From: SAR202 cluster bacterium bin87
GTDB taxonomy: Bacteria > Chloroflexota > Dehalococcoidia > Lucifugimonadales > UBA3495
DNA length: 64,000 nucleotides
Assembly: GCA_002238825.1 (NCBI GenBank)
Contig: MPNC01000007.1
Location: forward strand, 123,559 to 187,558
Direction: 5' to 3'
In this document: positions 25,888 through 33,535 of the stretch, one piece after another
How the letters are laid out: each line of letters opens with the position of its first letter
Numbering within the stretch: the first letter of the stretch is position 1
The notes under the pieces: generated by a model
What the model was told of the DNA's origin: nothing
Database searches by the model: none
The model's input: only the letters and a program-made list of their open reading frames with translations
Position numbers and translations under genes: made by a program

Positions 25888-26808
25888 ATGACCACTGCCG
25901 CCAATGTCGTCGGTAACGGCGCGCACACCTACGAATTCGATCGCAACTGGGCACAGGCGCCCGATGGAATCCCAATGCCGGCCGCCGCGGTGTTCGGTGA
26001 CGACGAGGACCGCGTCTACTGTTTCAACCGCAATCCGGAACACCCCATCATGGTATTCGACCGTGACGGCAAGTTCATCAAGTCGTGGGGCGCCGGGATG
26101 TTTGAGTTCCCCCACGCGATCATCGTCGACCAGTGGGGCTACGTGTGGCTCGTGGACCGCAACATGGGCCAGATTTTCAAGCTCACCAAGGATGGCGAGC
26201 TGGTAATGACACTGGGGGAGTACGGTTACCGTTCCGACACCGGAGCGGACAACACCGCGTTCGATTCGAACTCATGGCATCAGGTGGTACGCGGCGCGGA
26301 TCCGTTCAACATGCCGGCCGGCATCGCTCTGAACGATGATGGCGAAATCTACATCGCCGATGGGTATGCGAACGCGCGGGTGCACAAGTTCACGGCGACC
26401 GGCGAGCATATATTCTCCTGGGGCGAGCCGGGTTCGGGCCCTGGCCAGTTTAATCTGCCTCACGGCGCCTGGATCAACCGCGAGGGCAATCTGCTGATCG
26501 CCGACCGCGAAAATGACCGGGTCCAGGTTTTCAACCAGGACGGCACGCACGTAACCGACTGGCCCAGCAAGCTCATCGGCCCAGCGGTCATCTGCATCGA
26601 CGACGATGGAGTTGCGTACGTGGCAGAACACAACGGTGGGATGCTCAGCATCCTCGACGCGAATGGAGAGCGCCTTGCCCAATGGGGTGATTTGACGCAC
26701 CGCAGTTGCCACGGCGTTTGGGTGGACAGCCAGAAAGATCTGTACGTGGTGGAACCCTATGAGGGCAGCACCGGCCGCACGGTGGTGAAGTACACCCGCA
26801 AGGGCTGA
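25888..26808 (+). CDS. NHL-repeat protein, peptidyl-alpha-hydroxyglycine lyase-like
   Basis: A 306-residue NHL beta-propeller with repeated units of the form GEIYIADGYANARVHKF and NLLIADRENDRVQVF. This is the propeller of peptidylamidoglycolate lyases and related bacterial proteins. No signal peptide is evident. The ATG has GAGGAGG 6 bases upstream, which decides the start over an upstream in-frame codon. A strong hairpin terminator follows at 26831. Confidence 0.82.
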   Translation: MTTAANVVGNGAHTYEFDRNWAQAPDGIPMPAAAVFGDDEDRVYCFNRNPEHPIMVFDRDGKFIKSWGAGMFEFPHAIIVDQWGYVWLVDRNMGQIFKLTKDGELVMTLGEYGYRSDTGADNTAFDSNSWHQVVRGADPFNMPAGIALNDDGEIYIADGYANARVHKFTATGEHIFSWGEPGSGPGQFNLPHGAWINREGNLLIADRENDRVQVFNQDGTHVTDWPSKLIGPAVICIDDDGVAYVAEHNGGMLSILDANGERLAQWGDLTHRSCHGVWVDSQKDLYVVEPYEGSTGRTVVKYTRKG

Positions 26809-26830
26809 ACTGCACTTTGTGCATATTACG

Positions 26831-26862
26831 GAGGGGCGGCTGCACGGCCGCCCCTCTATTTT
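26831..26862 (+). terminator. Rho-independent terminator after NHL gene
   Basis: Perfect 10-bp stem GAGGGGCGGC / GCCGCCCCTC with a 6-base loop, followed by TATTTT. It lies 22 bases after the stop of the NHL-repeat gene. Confidence 0.85.
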
Positions 26863-27058
26863 GTGCGAATTCCGTGCAACGCATTTTTTTGTTTCGCAAT
26901 GATATTGAGCAAAACGCACAATATCCGACTATAATGTGCAGCCGAACGCGCACGCGGGTCGCATGCGGCTTACTACAGATTTCGCCGCCACCGTTGAACC
27001 CCGTTGATAAATACTTCGAGGACTTTACTCCCAGCACTAAATCAGAGGATGTACAGCA

Positions 27059-27541
27059 ATGGCTACCGTTACGCTCAACATCTCCGGCGACAGTCAGGAG
27101 GTGATCTCGGTTATTCGTTCGTTGGCCAAGCAGCACGAACGAGCCCACTCTCAAGTCGCGTTGGAAACCTCGGTGGCGTCAAACGGCGCCGCCATAACCG
27201 GCGTGGCCACCGTTTCGCGGGAGCACGCCTGGACTACCGCAGCGGCCCGGGATACTCGCAATAACGTATCCGCTGATGCGCAGCGGCTGTTGGACACGTT
27301 GGTGCGCTGCCCCGACCACCAGATGCACATCGATGATATTTACAGCGAGCTGGATCTTGACCGCTACGGGCTGATCGGGGCCCGGCGTTCCATTTCCGCA
27401 GCCCTGCGGCGCAACGCCGCGACGAGCAACGCCACCCTGCTTACCACCAGGGATCGTCGAGTGACACTGAACAGCGAATATGCGGTCGCGATCTCTGGGG
27501 AGCCCGCCGGCAGCGCATCGGGCAACCGGGATCGTTCTTGA
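27059..27541 (+). CDS. Hypothetical protein with winged-helix-like C-terminal half
   Basis: A 160-residue soluble protein. Residues ~85-145 (SADAQRLLDTLVRCPDHQMHIDDIYSEL... ending LLTTRDRRVTL) look like a small helical or winged-helix domain; the N-terminal 45 residues are beta-like and then Ala/Ser-rich. No family recognised. A TATAAT hexamer at 26930-26935, with TTGAGC 19 bases before it, is a possible promoter, giving a ~115-base leader. Confidence 0.6.
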   Translation: MATVTLNISGDSQEVISVIRSLAKQHERAHSQVALETSVASNGAAITGVATVSREHAWTTAAARDTRNNVSADAQRLLDTLVRCPDHQMHIDDIYSELDLDRYGLIGARRSISAALRRNAATSNATLLTTRDRRVTLNSEYAVAISGEPAGSASGNRDRS

Positions 27542-27606
27542 AGACAACCTGCGACGCCGCGCGCCGCATTGCATCGCGGCAGGCTGGGATCAGGTTCGCT
27601 GATGGA

Positions 27607-29019
27607 TCATGCCACCCGCTCCGGCCACACCGGGTCATGATAACCCAGCGGAACCGTAGGCCTTGCCCAATAGGGTTGCGTTTCCGATAGCTGCACAGTC
27701 GGCGCCAGGTGCGTCAATTGTCCTGCCGGCACCTGGCTGGTGGTACACCAGCCAGCGACTTCGTCCGGGCTGAAATCGGAGGCTACGTCACGTAGTTCGG
27801 ACGCGGGCACCTGTCCGCGGTCGACCAGCCATTTCCCGATCTGCGCCAGGGAAATCCTGACGAGCCAGCTCCCGCCCTCCCGGGCGCGGCGCGCAATGGC
27901 AGTCATTGCGCCGTAGGCCATCAGGTATCCGGTCAGGTAGTCAATCGCGGACACCGGGTAGAACTGCGGTCCGGGTTCGGCTCCAGGGAACACCCGTCCC
28001 TGCAGGTCGGTGATACCGCTGACGGTTTGCACGACTGTATCGAAGCCGCGGCGGTCTGCCCACGGTCCGACACGCCCGAAGGCTGACAGGGACACACAGA
28101 CGATGCCCGGTCGGAGTTTCGCCAGGTCTTCCGGAGCGAGACCGCGCTGCGCCAGAGTACCCGGGCGGTAACCTTGCGAAAATACGTCGGCCTGGCTCAC
28201 CAGATGGCGCATTGTCGCCAGATCCTGCGCGTCCCTGAGGTCCAGCCGCGTGGACAGCTTGCCGTGTCCGGTGTCGAATTCCTGAGCTTCACTGCTGGGC
28301 AGGTGCTCCGCAGTCACTTTCATGACGTCCGCGCCGTGCTCTGCCAGCGTGCGGGCGCAAGTGGGTCCGGCCAGAACTCGGGTCAGGTCGAGTACACGCA
28401 CGCCTGAAAGTGGACGGGAACCTTCGGGCAGCGGTTCGGGCGGGCTGTCGCCGATCTTCTCAATCTCCAGGAGGGGTAGGGATGCGACGGCGGCTGATTG
28501 CGGATGCTGGGCCCATTCGTCCATGGACCGCACCATGCCGCCGGCTCCTCGGGCGGCAATGATCGCCTCTTCCAGTTCCAGGGCGTCCCAGTTTGCCACC
28601 GCTTTTCGTACGGCTTCCCGGTCTTCCGGCACACCCAGCACGCCCAATGCCGCTTCCCGGTGATTGGGAAAGTTGCAGTGCAGGTAGCTCCACCTGCCGT
28701 TTTTTGCTGGGTACACACCCATGACCGATGGCCGCTCTCCGGCGGCCGGCGCGCCGTTGAGGGTCATGTACCTGCTGCTGCGCAGCGATGCCGTGGCCTG
28801 CCGGGCGTCCACCGCAATGTCCTGGTGGCGTCCCGTCCGCGTTTCCCACAGGTCGGAGACTGCCAGCCCGACCGCACCCAGGCTGGCGGCAGCCGCTTCA
28901 CCGATTCGGAACGGAGTTGGCAGGATGGGGTCGACCCCTCCGGTAAACGAAACTCGCGAAGCCTGCGCGGGATCGCACCCTGGAATGGTCAGCAACGTTG
29001 ATAGAATCTGATCAGCCAC
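27607..29019 (-). CDS. CaiB/BaiF family CoA-transferase (class III)
   Basis: About 470 residues. It has the family segment GVRVLDLTRVLAGPTCARTLAEHGADV near residue 230 and the expected class III acyl-CoA transferase aspartate region (LDLRDAQDLATMRHLV, ADVFSQGYRPG). The N-terminal ~200 residues form an additional partial CaiB-like half, so the protein is longer than single-domain members. It transfers CoA between carboxylic acids. There is no ATG; two tandem GTG codons (29022, 29019) follow AAGGA, and the second gives better spacing. It diverges from the fatty-acid genes. Confidence 0.82.
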   Translation of the reverse strand: MADQILSTLLTIPGCDPAQASRVSFTGGVDPILPTPFRIGEAAAASLGAVGLAVSDLWETRTGRHQDIAVDARQATASLRSSRYMTLNGAPAAGERPSVMGVYPAKNGRWSYLHCNFPNHREAALGVLGVPEDREAVRKAVANWDALELEEAIIAARGAGGMVRSMDEWAQHPQSAAVASLPLLEIEKIGDSPPEPLPEGSRPLSGVRVLDLTRVLAGPTCARTLAEHGADVMKVTAEHLPSSEAQEFDTGHGKLSTRLDLRDAQDLATMRHLVSQADVFSQGYRPGTLAQRGLAPEDLAKLRPGIVCVSLSAFGRVGPWADRRGFDTVVQTVSGITDLQGRVFPGAEPGPQFYPVSAIDYLTGYLMAYGAMTAIARRAREGGSWLVRISLAQIGKWLVDRGQVPASELRDVASDFSPDEVAGWCTTSQVPAGQLTHLAPTVQLSETQPYWARPTVPLGYHDPVWPERVA

Positions 29020-29282
29020 CACGTAATCCTTTTTGGTAGCGCCGCCTGCCCCTGAGAAGCGAAATTGGCGCCGGAAAAATATGCACGTCAATAATCCGAA
29101 AACTGCCAGACATCTTACACCAAACGGTTTGGATCGATTGGTCCTGAAGACGAAAGCGCATTGCCCGCGACTACAACTCGTCGGCAGTGGTCAGCGCGCG
29201 CGTTGTCGGGTTGGGTGTACCCGTGTATATTGTTTGGAAAAGTGTGGCGGAGCCGTCCGTGTGATTGGTCAGGGGAAGAGCA

Positions 29283-29672
29283 TTGCAAGATAACGCGATC
29301 AGCTTGGGCTCCTGGGACATCACCTCCGAAGCAGTCCGCAAATACCTTTCGGCAGTCGGCGATAACTCGCCGCTCTACATGGATTCGGAATGCGCTCCTC
29401 CGATCATGCTCGCCGCCCGCGTCGTCGCCCTATTATTGGAACGTTTGTCGCTGCCCGATGGGGCAATCCACAGCCTCCAGGACATAGAAGCCTTGGGTGC
29501 ACTGCGGGTGGGTTCCACGGTTTCTGCAGTTGCCAGTGTTGAGCCGGTTCGAGAGCGCGGCGGGTTGCGATTCCTTACCGTGAACTACACGGTCTCCGAC
29601 GAACCCATGGGGTCGGATTTGATGAAAGGCCGCACCACGGTGCTGCTTCCCGCCGATGAAATCGACGAATAA
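29283..29672 (+). CDS. MaoC N-terminal/FAS1-like dehydratase subunit
   Basis: A 129-residue hot-dog-fold protein (WDITSEAVRKYLSAVGDNSPLY..., then PPIMLAARVVALLLERL) corresponding to the non-catalytic N-terminal half of two-domain MaoC dehydratases. The downstream gene encodes the catalytic half, so the two should form a heterodimeric (R)-3-hydroxyacyl dehydratase like HadA/HadB. The start is probably TTG at 29283, preceded by AGGGGAAG; no ATG is available. Confidence 0.72.
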   Translation: MQDNAISLGSWDITSEAVRKYLSAVGDNSPLYMDSECAPPIMLAARVVALLLERLSLPDGAIHSLQDIEALGALRVGSTVSAVASVEPVRERGGLRFLTVNYTVSDEPMGSDLMKGRTTVLLPADEIDE

Positions 29673-29683
29673 ATCAAACGCGT

Positions 29684-30148
29684 ATGCCTGCTGAAGTCTC
29701 GACAACCGCATCGTCTCAATGCGATGTGGGATACGTTATACCGCCGGTGCGGCGCGTGGTCAGTCGCGATCACATCGACGCCTACCGGTCAGCTTCCGGC
29801 GACCACAACCGGATACACTATGATGATGAGTTTGCCGCCTCCAGCCGTTTCGGCGGTGTGATAGCCCACGGCATGCTGACGTTGGCCATGATCTCCGAGA
29901 TGATGACGCGCGAGTACGGGCCTTGCTGGCTGCGGTCGGGCAGCCTGCGCGTCAGGTTTCGCGGCGCCGCGTATCCTGGGGATCTCCTGGAGGCGGTCGG
30001 ATCGGTGACCAAAAGTGAATCGGTCGCTAATGGCAACCGCTTGACTTGTAATGTCGAGCTTCTGAACGCCGATAATGGAAACAGGATTATCACCGGGTCG
30101 GCCACTGTAGTGATGGCTCCGGCGGATACGAGGGAAACTGCGGAATGA
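29684..30148 (+). CDS. MaoC-like (R)-3-hydroxyacyl-thioester dehydratase
   Basis: A 154-residue hot-dog dehydratase with the hydratase-2 catalytic signature SGDHNRIHYD (Asp and His) followed by FGGVIAHGML. It dehydrates (R)-3-hydroxyacyl-ACP/CoA. It begins 11 bases after its probable partner subunit and overlaps plsX by 4 bases (ATGA), placing it in a lipid-synthesis operon. Confidence 0.87.
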   Translation: MPAEVSTTASSQCDVGYVIPPVRRVVSRDHIDAYRSASGDHNRIHYDDEFAASSRFGGVIAHGMLTLAMISEMMTREYGPCWLRSGSLRVRFRGAAYPGDLLEAVGSVTKSESVANGNRLTCNVELLNADNGNRIITGSATVVMAPADTRETAE

Positions 30149-31176
30149 GCACTAACGGAGATATGCCGCGGGTACGTGTCGCGGTGGATGCGATGGGTGG
30201 AGATTTCGGCCCGAGGGAGACGGTTCCCGGTGTGCTGGCTGCGCTGGACGCGCATCCCGAATTGAGCGTAACGCTGGTGGGCGACCCCGATGTTGTGCAC
30301 GCGGAATTGTCCCGCCATGGGACCACCGGACGCGCCGTTTCGGTCGCCCCCTCGGAGGGCAAGGTAGAAGATGACGAACATCCCGTAGCTGCCCTCCGCC
30401 GGAAGCCGAACTCCTCGATCGCTGTTGCCATGGGCCAGGTGCAGCAGGGCGAAGCTGACATGGTGGTGTCCATGGGCTCGACCGGCGCCACGATGGCCAC
30501 GGCCGTCATGGCGTTGGGACTGCTGGAAGGGTTGGAACGACCCTGCATCGGCGGCAACTTCCTCGGCGTCGCGCCGAACACCACCGTGGTGGATTTGGGC
30601 AGCAACGTGGATTGTCGCCCGTCGTTGCTGCTGAGTTTCGCCGCGTTGGGCGTTGCCTTTTCCCGCCGTCGCCTGGGGATCGAAAACCCTCGCGTGGCTC
30701 TACTCAGCGTGGGTGAGGAGTCCGCCAAGGGCAATCGTCAGGTGCAGGAGAGCCACACGCTGTTCCAGGAAAGCCATTTGAATTTTGTCGGCAACGTGGA
30801 GGGCATGGACTTTTTCACCGGCAAGGCGGACGTCATCGTGTGCGACGGGTTCATCGGCAACATCCTGATCAAGTTCGCCGAAGGTCTGGGATCGGCGCTG
30901 GTACCGTATCTCCATCAACGCCTGTCGGCGGTTCTTCCCGGTGAGCAGGTTCAACAGATCGGGGAAGCGCTGTGGACTACGATGAACCTGCCGCGCACCA
31001 TGGGTGGGCCGCTCTTTGGCGTTGACGGTCTGGTCATGATCGGTCACGGTTCATCCACCGCCACCGGCGTCGCCGGCGCGATCAATACTGGCTTGCTGTG
31101 CCATCGGCTGGAGTTGGTGGAAGGCTTCCGGCAAGAACTGGCTGAATTGCATCGCGCCGTCGCGCGCGAGACGTGA
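30145..31176 (+). CDS. plsX: Phosphate acyltransferase PlsX
   Basis: A 343-residue protein with VAVDAMGGDFGP at the N-terminus, GSTGATMATAVMALG, and DLGSNVDCRP...EGMDFFTGKADVIVCDGFIGN, all diagnostic for PlsX. It makes acyl-phosphate from acyl-ACP for phospholipid synthesis. The start overlaps the MaoC stop (ATGA). FabG follows after 18 bases. Confidence 0.96.
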   Translation: MSTNGDMPRVRVAVDAMGGDFGPRETVPGVLAALDAHPELSVTLVGDPDVVHAELSRHGTTGRAVSVAPSEGKVEDDEHPVAALRRKPNSSIAVAMGQVQQGEADMVVSMGSTGATMATAVMALGLLEGLERPCIGGNFLGVAPNTTVVDLGSNVDCRPSLLLSFAALGVAFSRRRLGIENPRVALLSVGEESAKGNRQVQESHTLFQESHLNFVGNVEGMDFFTGKADVIVCDGFIGNILIKFAEGLGSALVPYLHQRLSAVLPGEQVQQIGEALWTTMNLPRTMGGPLFGVDGLVMIGHGSSTATGVAGAINTGLLCHRLELVEGFRQELAELHRAVARET

Positions 31177-31194
31177 AGGATTGGGTGTTCAACC

Positions 31195-31959
31195 ATGTAC
31201 ACGATTGATTTGACCGGTCAGGTAGCCCTCGTTACCGGTTCCTCCCGAGGCATCGGCGCCGTGATTGCAGCCAGGCTTGCCGCCGCGGGGGCGTCCGTGG
31301 CCATCAACTACCGAACCAACGCCGCTGCCGCCGATTCCGTGATCGACCAGATCCGCGCCGCGGGCGGCGAGGCGCTGCGCGTTCCCGGCGACGTTTCCGA
31401 CGAAAATACTGCCGAGGCCGTGGTGAAAACCACTGCGGATCGCCTGGGCCGGCTGGACATCCTGGTCAACAACGCGGGCGTCAACCGCGACCGGCTCATG
31501 CTGCGGATGACTGCGGCAGATTGGGACGAGGTGCTCACGGTGAATCTCCGCGGCACGTTCCTGGCCACCCGTTTCGCCGTACCTTTGATGGTTCGCCAAC
31601 GGTACGGGCGCGTCGTCAACATCTCGTCGGTGGTGGGCCTGACCGGCAACCCGGGGCAGGCCAACTATGCCGCTTCCAAGGCCGGCCAAATCGGATTTAC
31701 CAAAGCCATGGCGCGTGAAGTGGCCAGTCGCAGCATCACCGTGAACGCGGTCGCCCCGGGCTTCATAGAAGTCGGCGAAGACGGCGGTATGACCGCGGAA
31801 ATGACCGATGACCAACGCAGCCAGGTTCTGTCCCGTATACCGGCTGGACGTTTCGGGGCCGCCGAGGACGTAGCCTCCGCCGTTCTTTATCTGGTCAGCC
31901 CTGGCGCGAACTATGTCAACGGCCAGACGCTGACCATCGACGGAGGACTGACGGCATAA
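31195..31959 (+). CDS. fabG: 3-oxoacyl-ACP reductase
   Basis: A 254-residue SDR with TGSSRGIG, NNAGVNRDRLMLRM, the catalytic Ser-Tyr-Lys (ISS, YAASK) and GQTLTIDGGL, the standard FabG pattern. It reduces 3-oxoacyl-ACP in the fatty acid cycle; placement after plsX and the MaoC pair supports this over a catabolic SDR. A six-residue variation near EVGEDGGM is within normal SDR loop diversity. Confidence 0.9.
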   Translation: MYTIDLTGQVALVTGSSRGIGAVIAARLAAAGASVAINYRTNAAAADSVIDQIRAAGGEALRVPGDVSDENTAEAVVKTTADRLGRLDILVNNAGVNRDRLMLRMTAADWDEVLTVNLRGTFLATRFAVPLMVRQRYGRVVNISSVVGLTGNPGQANYAASKAGQIGFTKAMAREVASRSITVNAVAPGFIEVGEDGGMTAEMTDDQRSQVLSRIPAGRFGAAEDVASAVLYLVSPGANYVNGQTLTIDGGLTA

Positions 31960-31987
31960 ACCTGCCCATCGAAGCGAGGATTGCGCG

Positions 31988-33139
31988 ATGAAAGCCACCA
32001 CCAGTTTCCGACAATTGCTTGCCCAGCCCGGGATCATCACCGCTCCCGGCGCTTACGATTGCCTGACGGCCGCCATCATTGAACGAACCGGATTTCCGGC
32101 CGTGTACATGACCGGAGCCGGTACCTCGGTGGCACGCATCGGCTACCCCGACCTGGCGCTGGCCACGGCCACCGAAATGATGGCCAACGCGGCATCCATC
32201 GCTTCCACGGTGAGCGTCCCAGTGATCGCCGATGCCGACACCGGATACGGCGGCACGATGAACGTGCGCCGCACCATCCGCGAATACGAACGCACGGGCG
32301 TCGCGGCAGTGCACATCGAGGACCAGCAGTTCCCCAAGCGCTGCGGGCACCTGGAAGACAAGCGAGTGGTGCCCATTGACGAGATGGTGCAGAAGATTCA
32401 CGCCGCCGTGGACGCGCGCACCGATGACGATTTCACCATCATCGTCCGCACCGACGCGCTGGCTGTCACCGGCTGGGACGACACCATGCGTCGTTGCGAC
32501 GCCTTCACCGAAGCGGGGGCGGATGCGCTGTTCGTCGAGGCCATACGGTCTCCCGAAGAAGCGGCGGAAGTGGTTGCGCACACCTCGGTTCCGCTGCTGT
32601 ACAACTTCGTGGAAACCGGCAAGTCCCCGTTGCTCAACGTGGCCGAATTGGAAACGCTCGGCTTCAAGATGGTCATCTTCCCCGGGAGCGCCTTCATGTC
32701 TGTGGCCCATACCGTGGCTCGGGTCATGTCGGAACTCAAAGACAAGGGCACGACCGAGCATCTGGTGGGCGAAATGACCCCTCTGACCGAGGCATTTGAG
32801 CTCATGGGCCTGTCCGAAATGCTGGAGCGTGACTCGGGATACGCGGTGAGCAGCGACGCCTCTGATTACGCTCAAGAAGAAAACCGCCGCTTTCGGGCGT
32901 TGGAAAGGAAGGCCCTGGCCATCTACCACAGCCAGATTGAGCCGAACCTCACCGAGTCCGACCATGGCAAGTGGCTGATTATCAACACGGAAAACGCAGG
33001 TTACGAGATTCTGGCAACCGAATTCGAAGGGTTACAGCGGTTGCAGGCATACGGGCACAAAGCCCCAGTGTATTTCATGCCCATTGGCGAGCCGGAGCCG
33101 GTACTCATCCGCAGCATTCCGCCGGGCGGCAAATCGTAA
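31988..33139 (+). CDS. Isocitrate lyase/PEP mutase family enzyme with extra C-terminal domain
   Basis: A 383-residue protein. Residues 1-~290 form the TIM barrel with ADADTGYGG (D82, D84), the active-site loop PKRCGH (K117-H121) and VHIED. Relatives are 2-methylisocitrate lyase, oxaloacetate decarboxylase and carboxyphosphonoenolpyruvate mutase. Residues ~296-383 are not part of the family: ERKALAIYHSQIEPN, then HGKWLIINTENAGYEI and GHKAPVYFMPIG. They resemble the small proteins usually encoded next to clan AA aspartic proteases, and such a protease gene starts 5 bases downstream. Carbon-carbon bond lysis of an oxo-acid is expected; exact substrate unknown. Confidence 0.87.
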   Translation: MKATTSFRQLLAQPGIITAPGAYDCLTAAIIERTGFPAVYMTGAGTSVARIGYPDLALATATEMMANAASIASTVSVPVIADADTGYGGTMNVRRTIREYERTGVAAVHIEDQQFPKRCGHLEDKRVVPIDEMVQKIHAAVDARTDDDFTIIVRTDALAVTGWDDTMRRCDAFTEAGADALFVEAIRSPEEAAEVVAHTSVPLLYNFVETGKSPLLNVAELETLGFKMVIFPGSAFMSVAHTVARVMSELKDKGTTEHLVGEMTPLTEAFELMGLSEMLERDSGYAVSSDASDYAQEENRRFRALERKALAIYHSQIEPNLTESDHGKWLIINTENAGYEILATEFEGLQRLQAYGHKAPVYFMPIGEPEPVLIRSIPPGGKS

Positions 33140-33144
33140 CGGTT

Positions 33145-33522
33145 ATGGAGGGATACGTCAGCTCAGACCGGCTGGAGCCACGGCTAACCGTAAACATCCT
33201 GGATTACCGGGGAACTGTCGTCCCCGTGGAAGCTGTAATTGACACCGGCTTCACTGGATTTATGACCCTGCCTGATGCGGACATCAACACCCTTCAGTTG
33301 GAGCAAAATAGGAACAGGCGCATACGATTGGCAGATGGCCGCATACGGCAGTTTCAGACCTATTTCGCCACAGTAATTTGGCACGGCAACCCCATAACGG
33401 TTTCAGCGCTGGTCATGCCCGGCAGACCCCTCATCGGCATGTCCCTGCTCTGGAACAGCGACGTAGCGATTGCGGCGAGAGAGAACGGCCTGGTGACGAT
33501 AACCGAAGCGGCGGAAACTTAG
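33145..33522 (+). CDS. Clan AA (retropepsin-like) aspartic protease
   Basis: A 125-residue single-lobe aspartic protease-like protein with VIDTGFTGF (catalytic D33) and the family flap/hydrophobic motif LIGMSLLWNSDV (96-107). It should work as a homodimer. It starts 5 bases after the PEP-mutase-family stop, so it is translationally coupled. Family function in bacteria is largely unassigned; the fused upstream domain may be its usual small partner. Confidence 0.85.
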   Translation: MEGYVSSDRLEPRLTVNILDYRGTVVPVEAVIDTGFTGFMTLPDADINTLQLEQNRNRRIRLADGRIRQFQTYFATVIWHGNPITVSALVMPGRPLIGMSLLWNSDVAIAARENGLVTITEAAET

Positions 33523-33535
33523 CCGCCGCCTGTCT

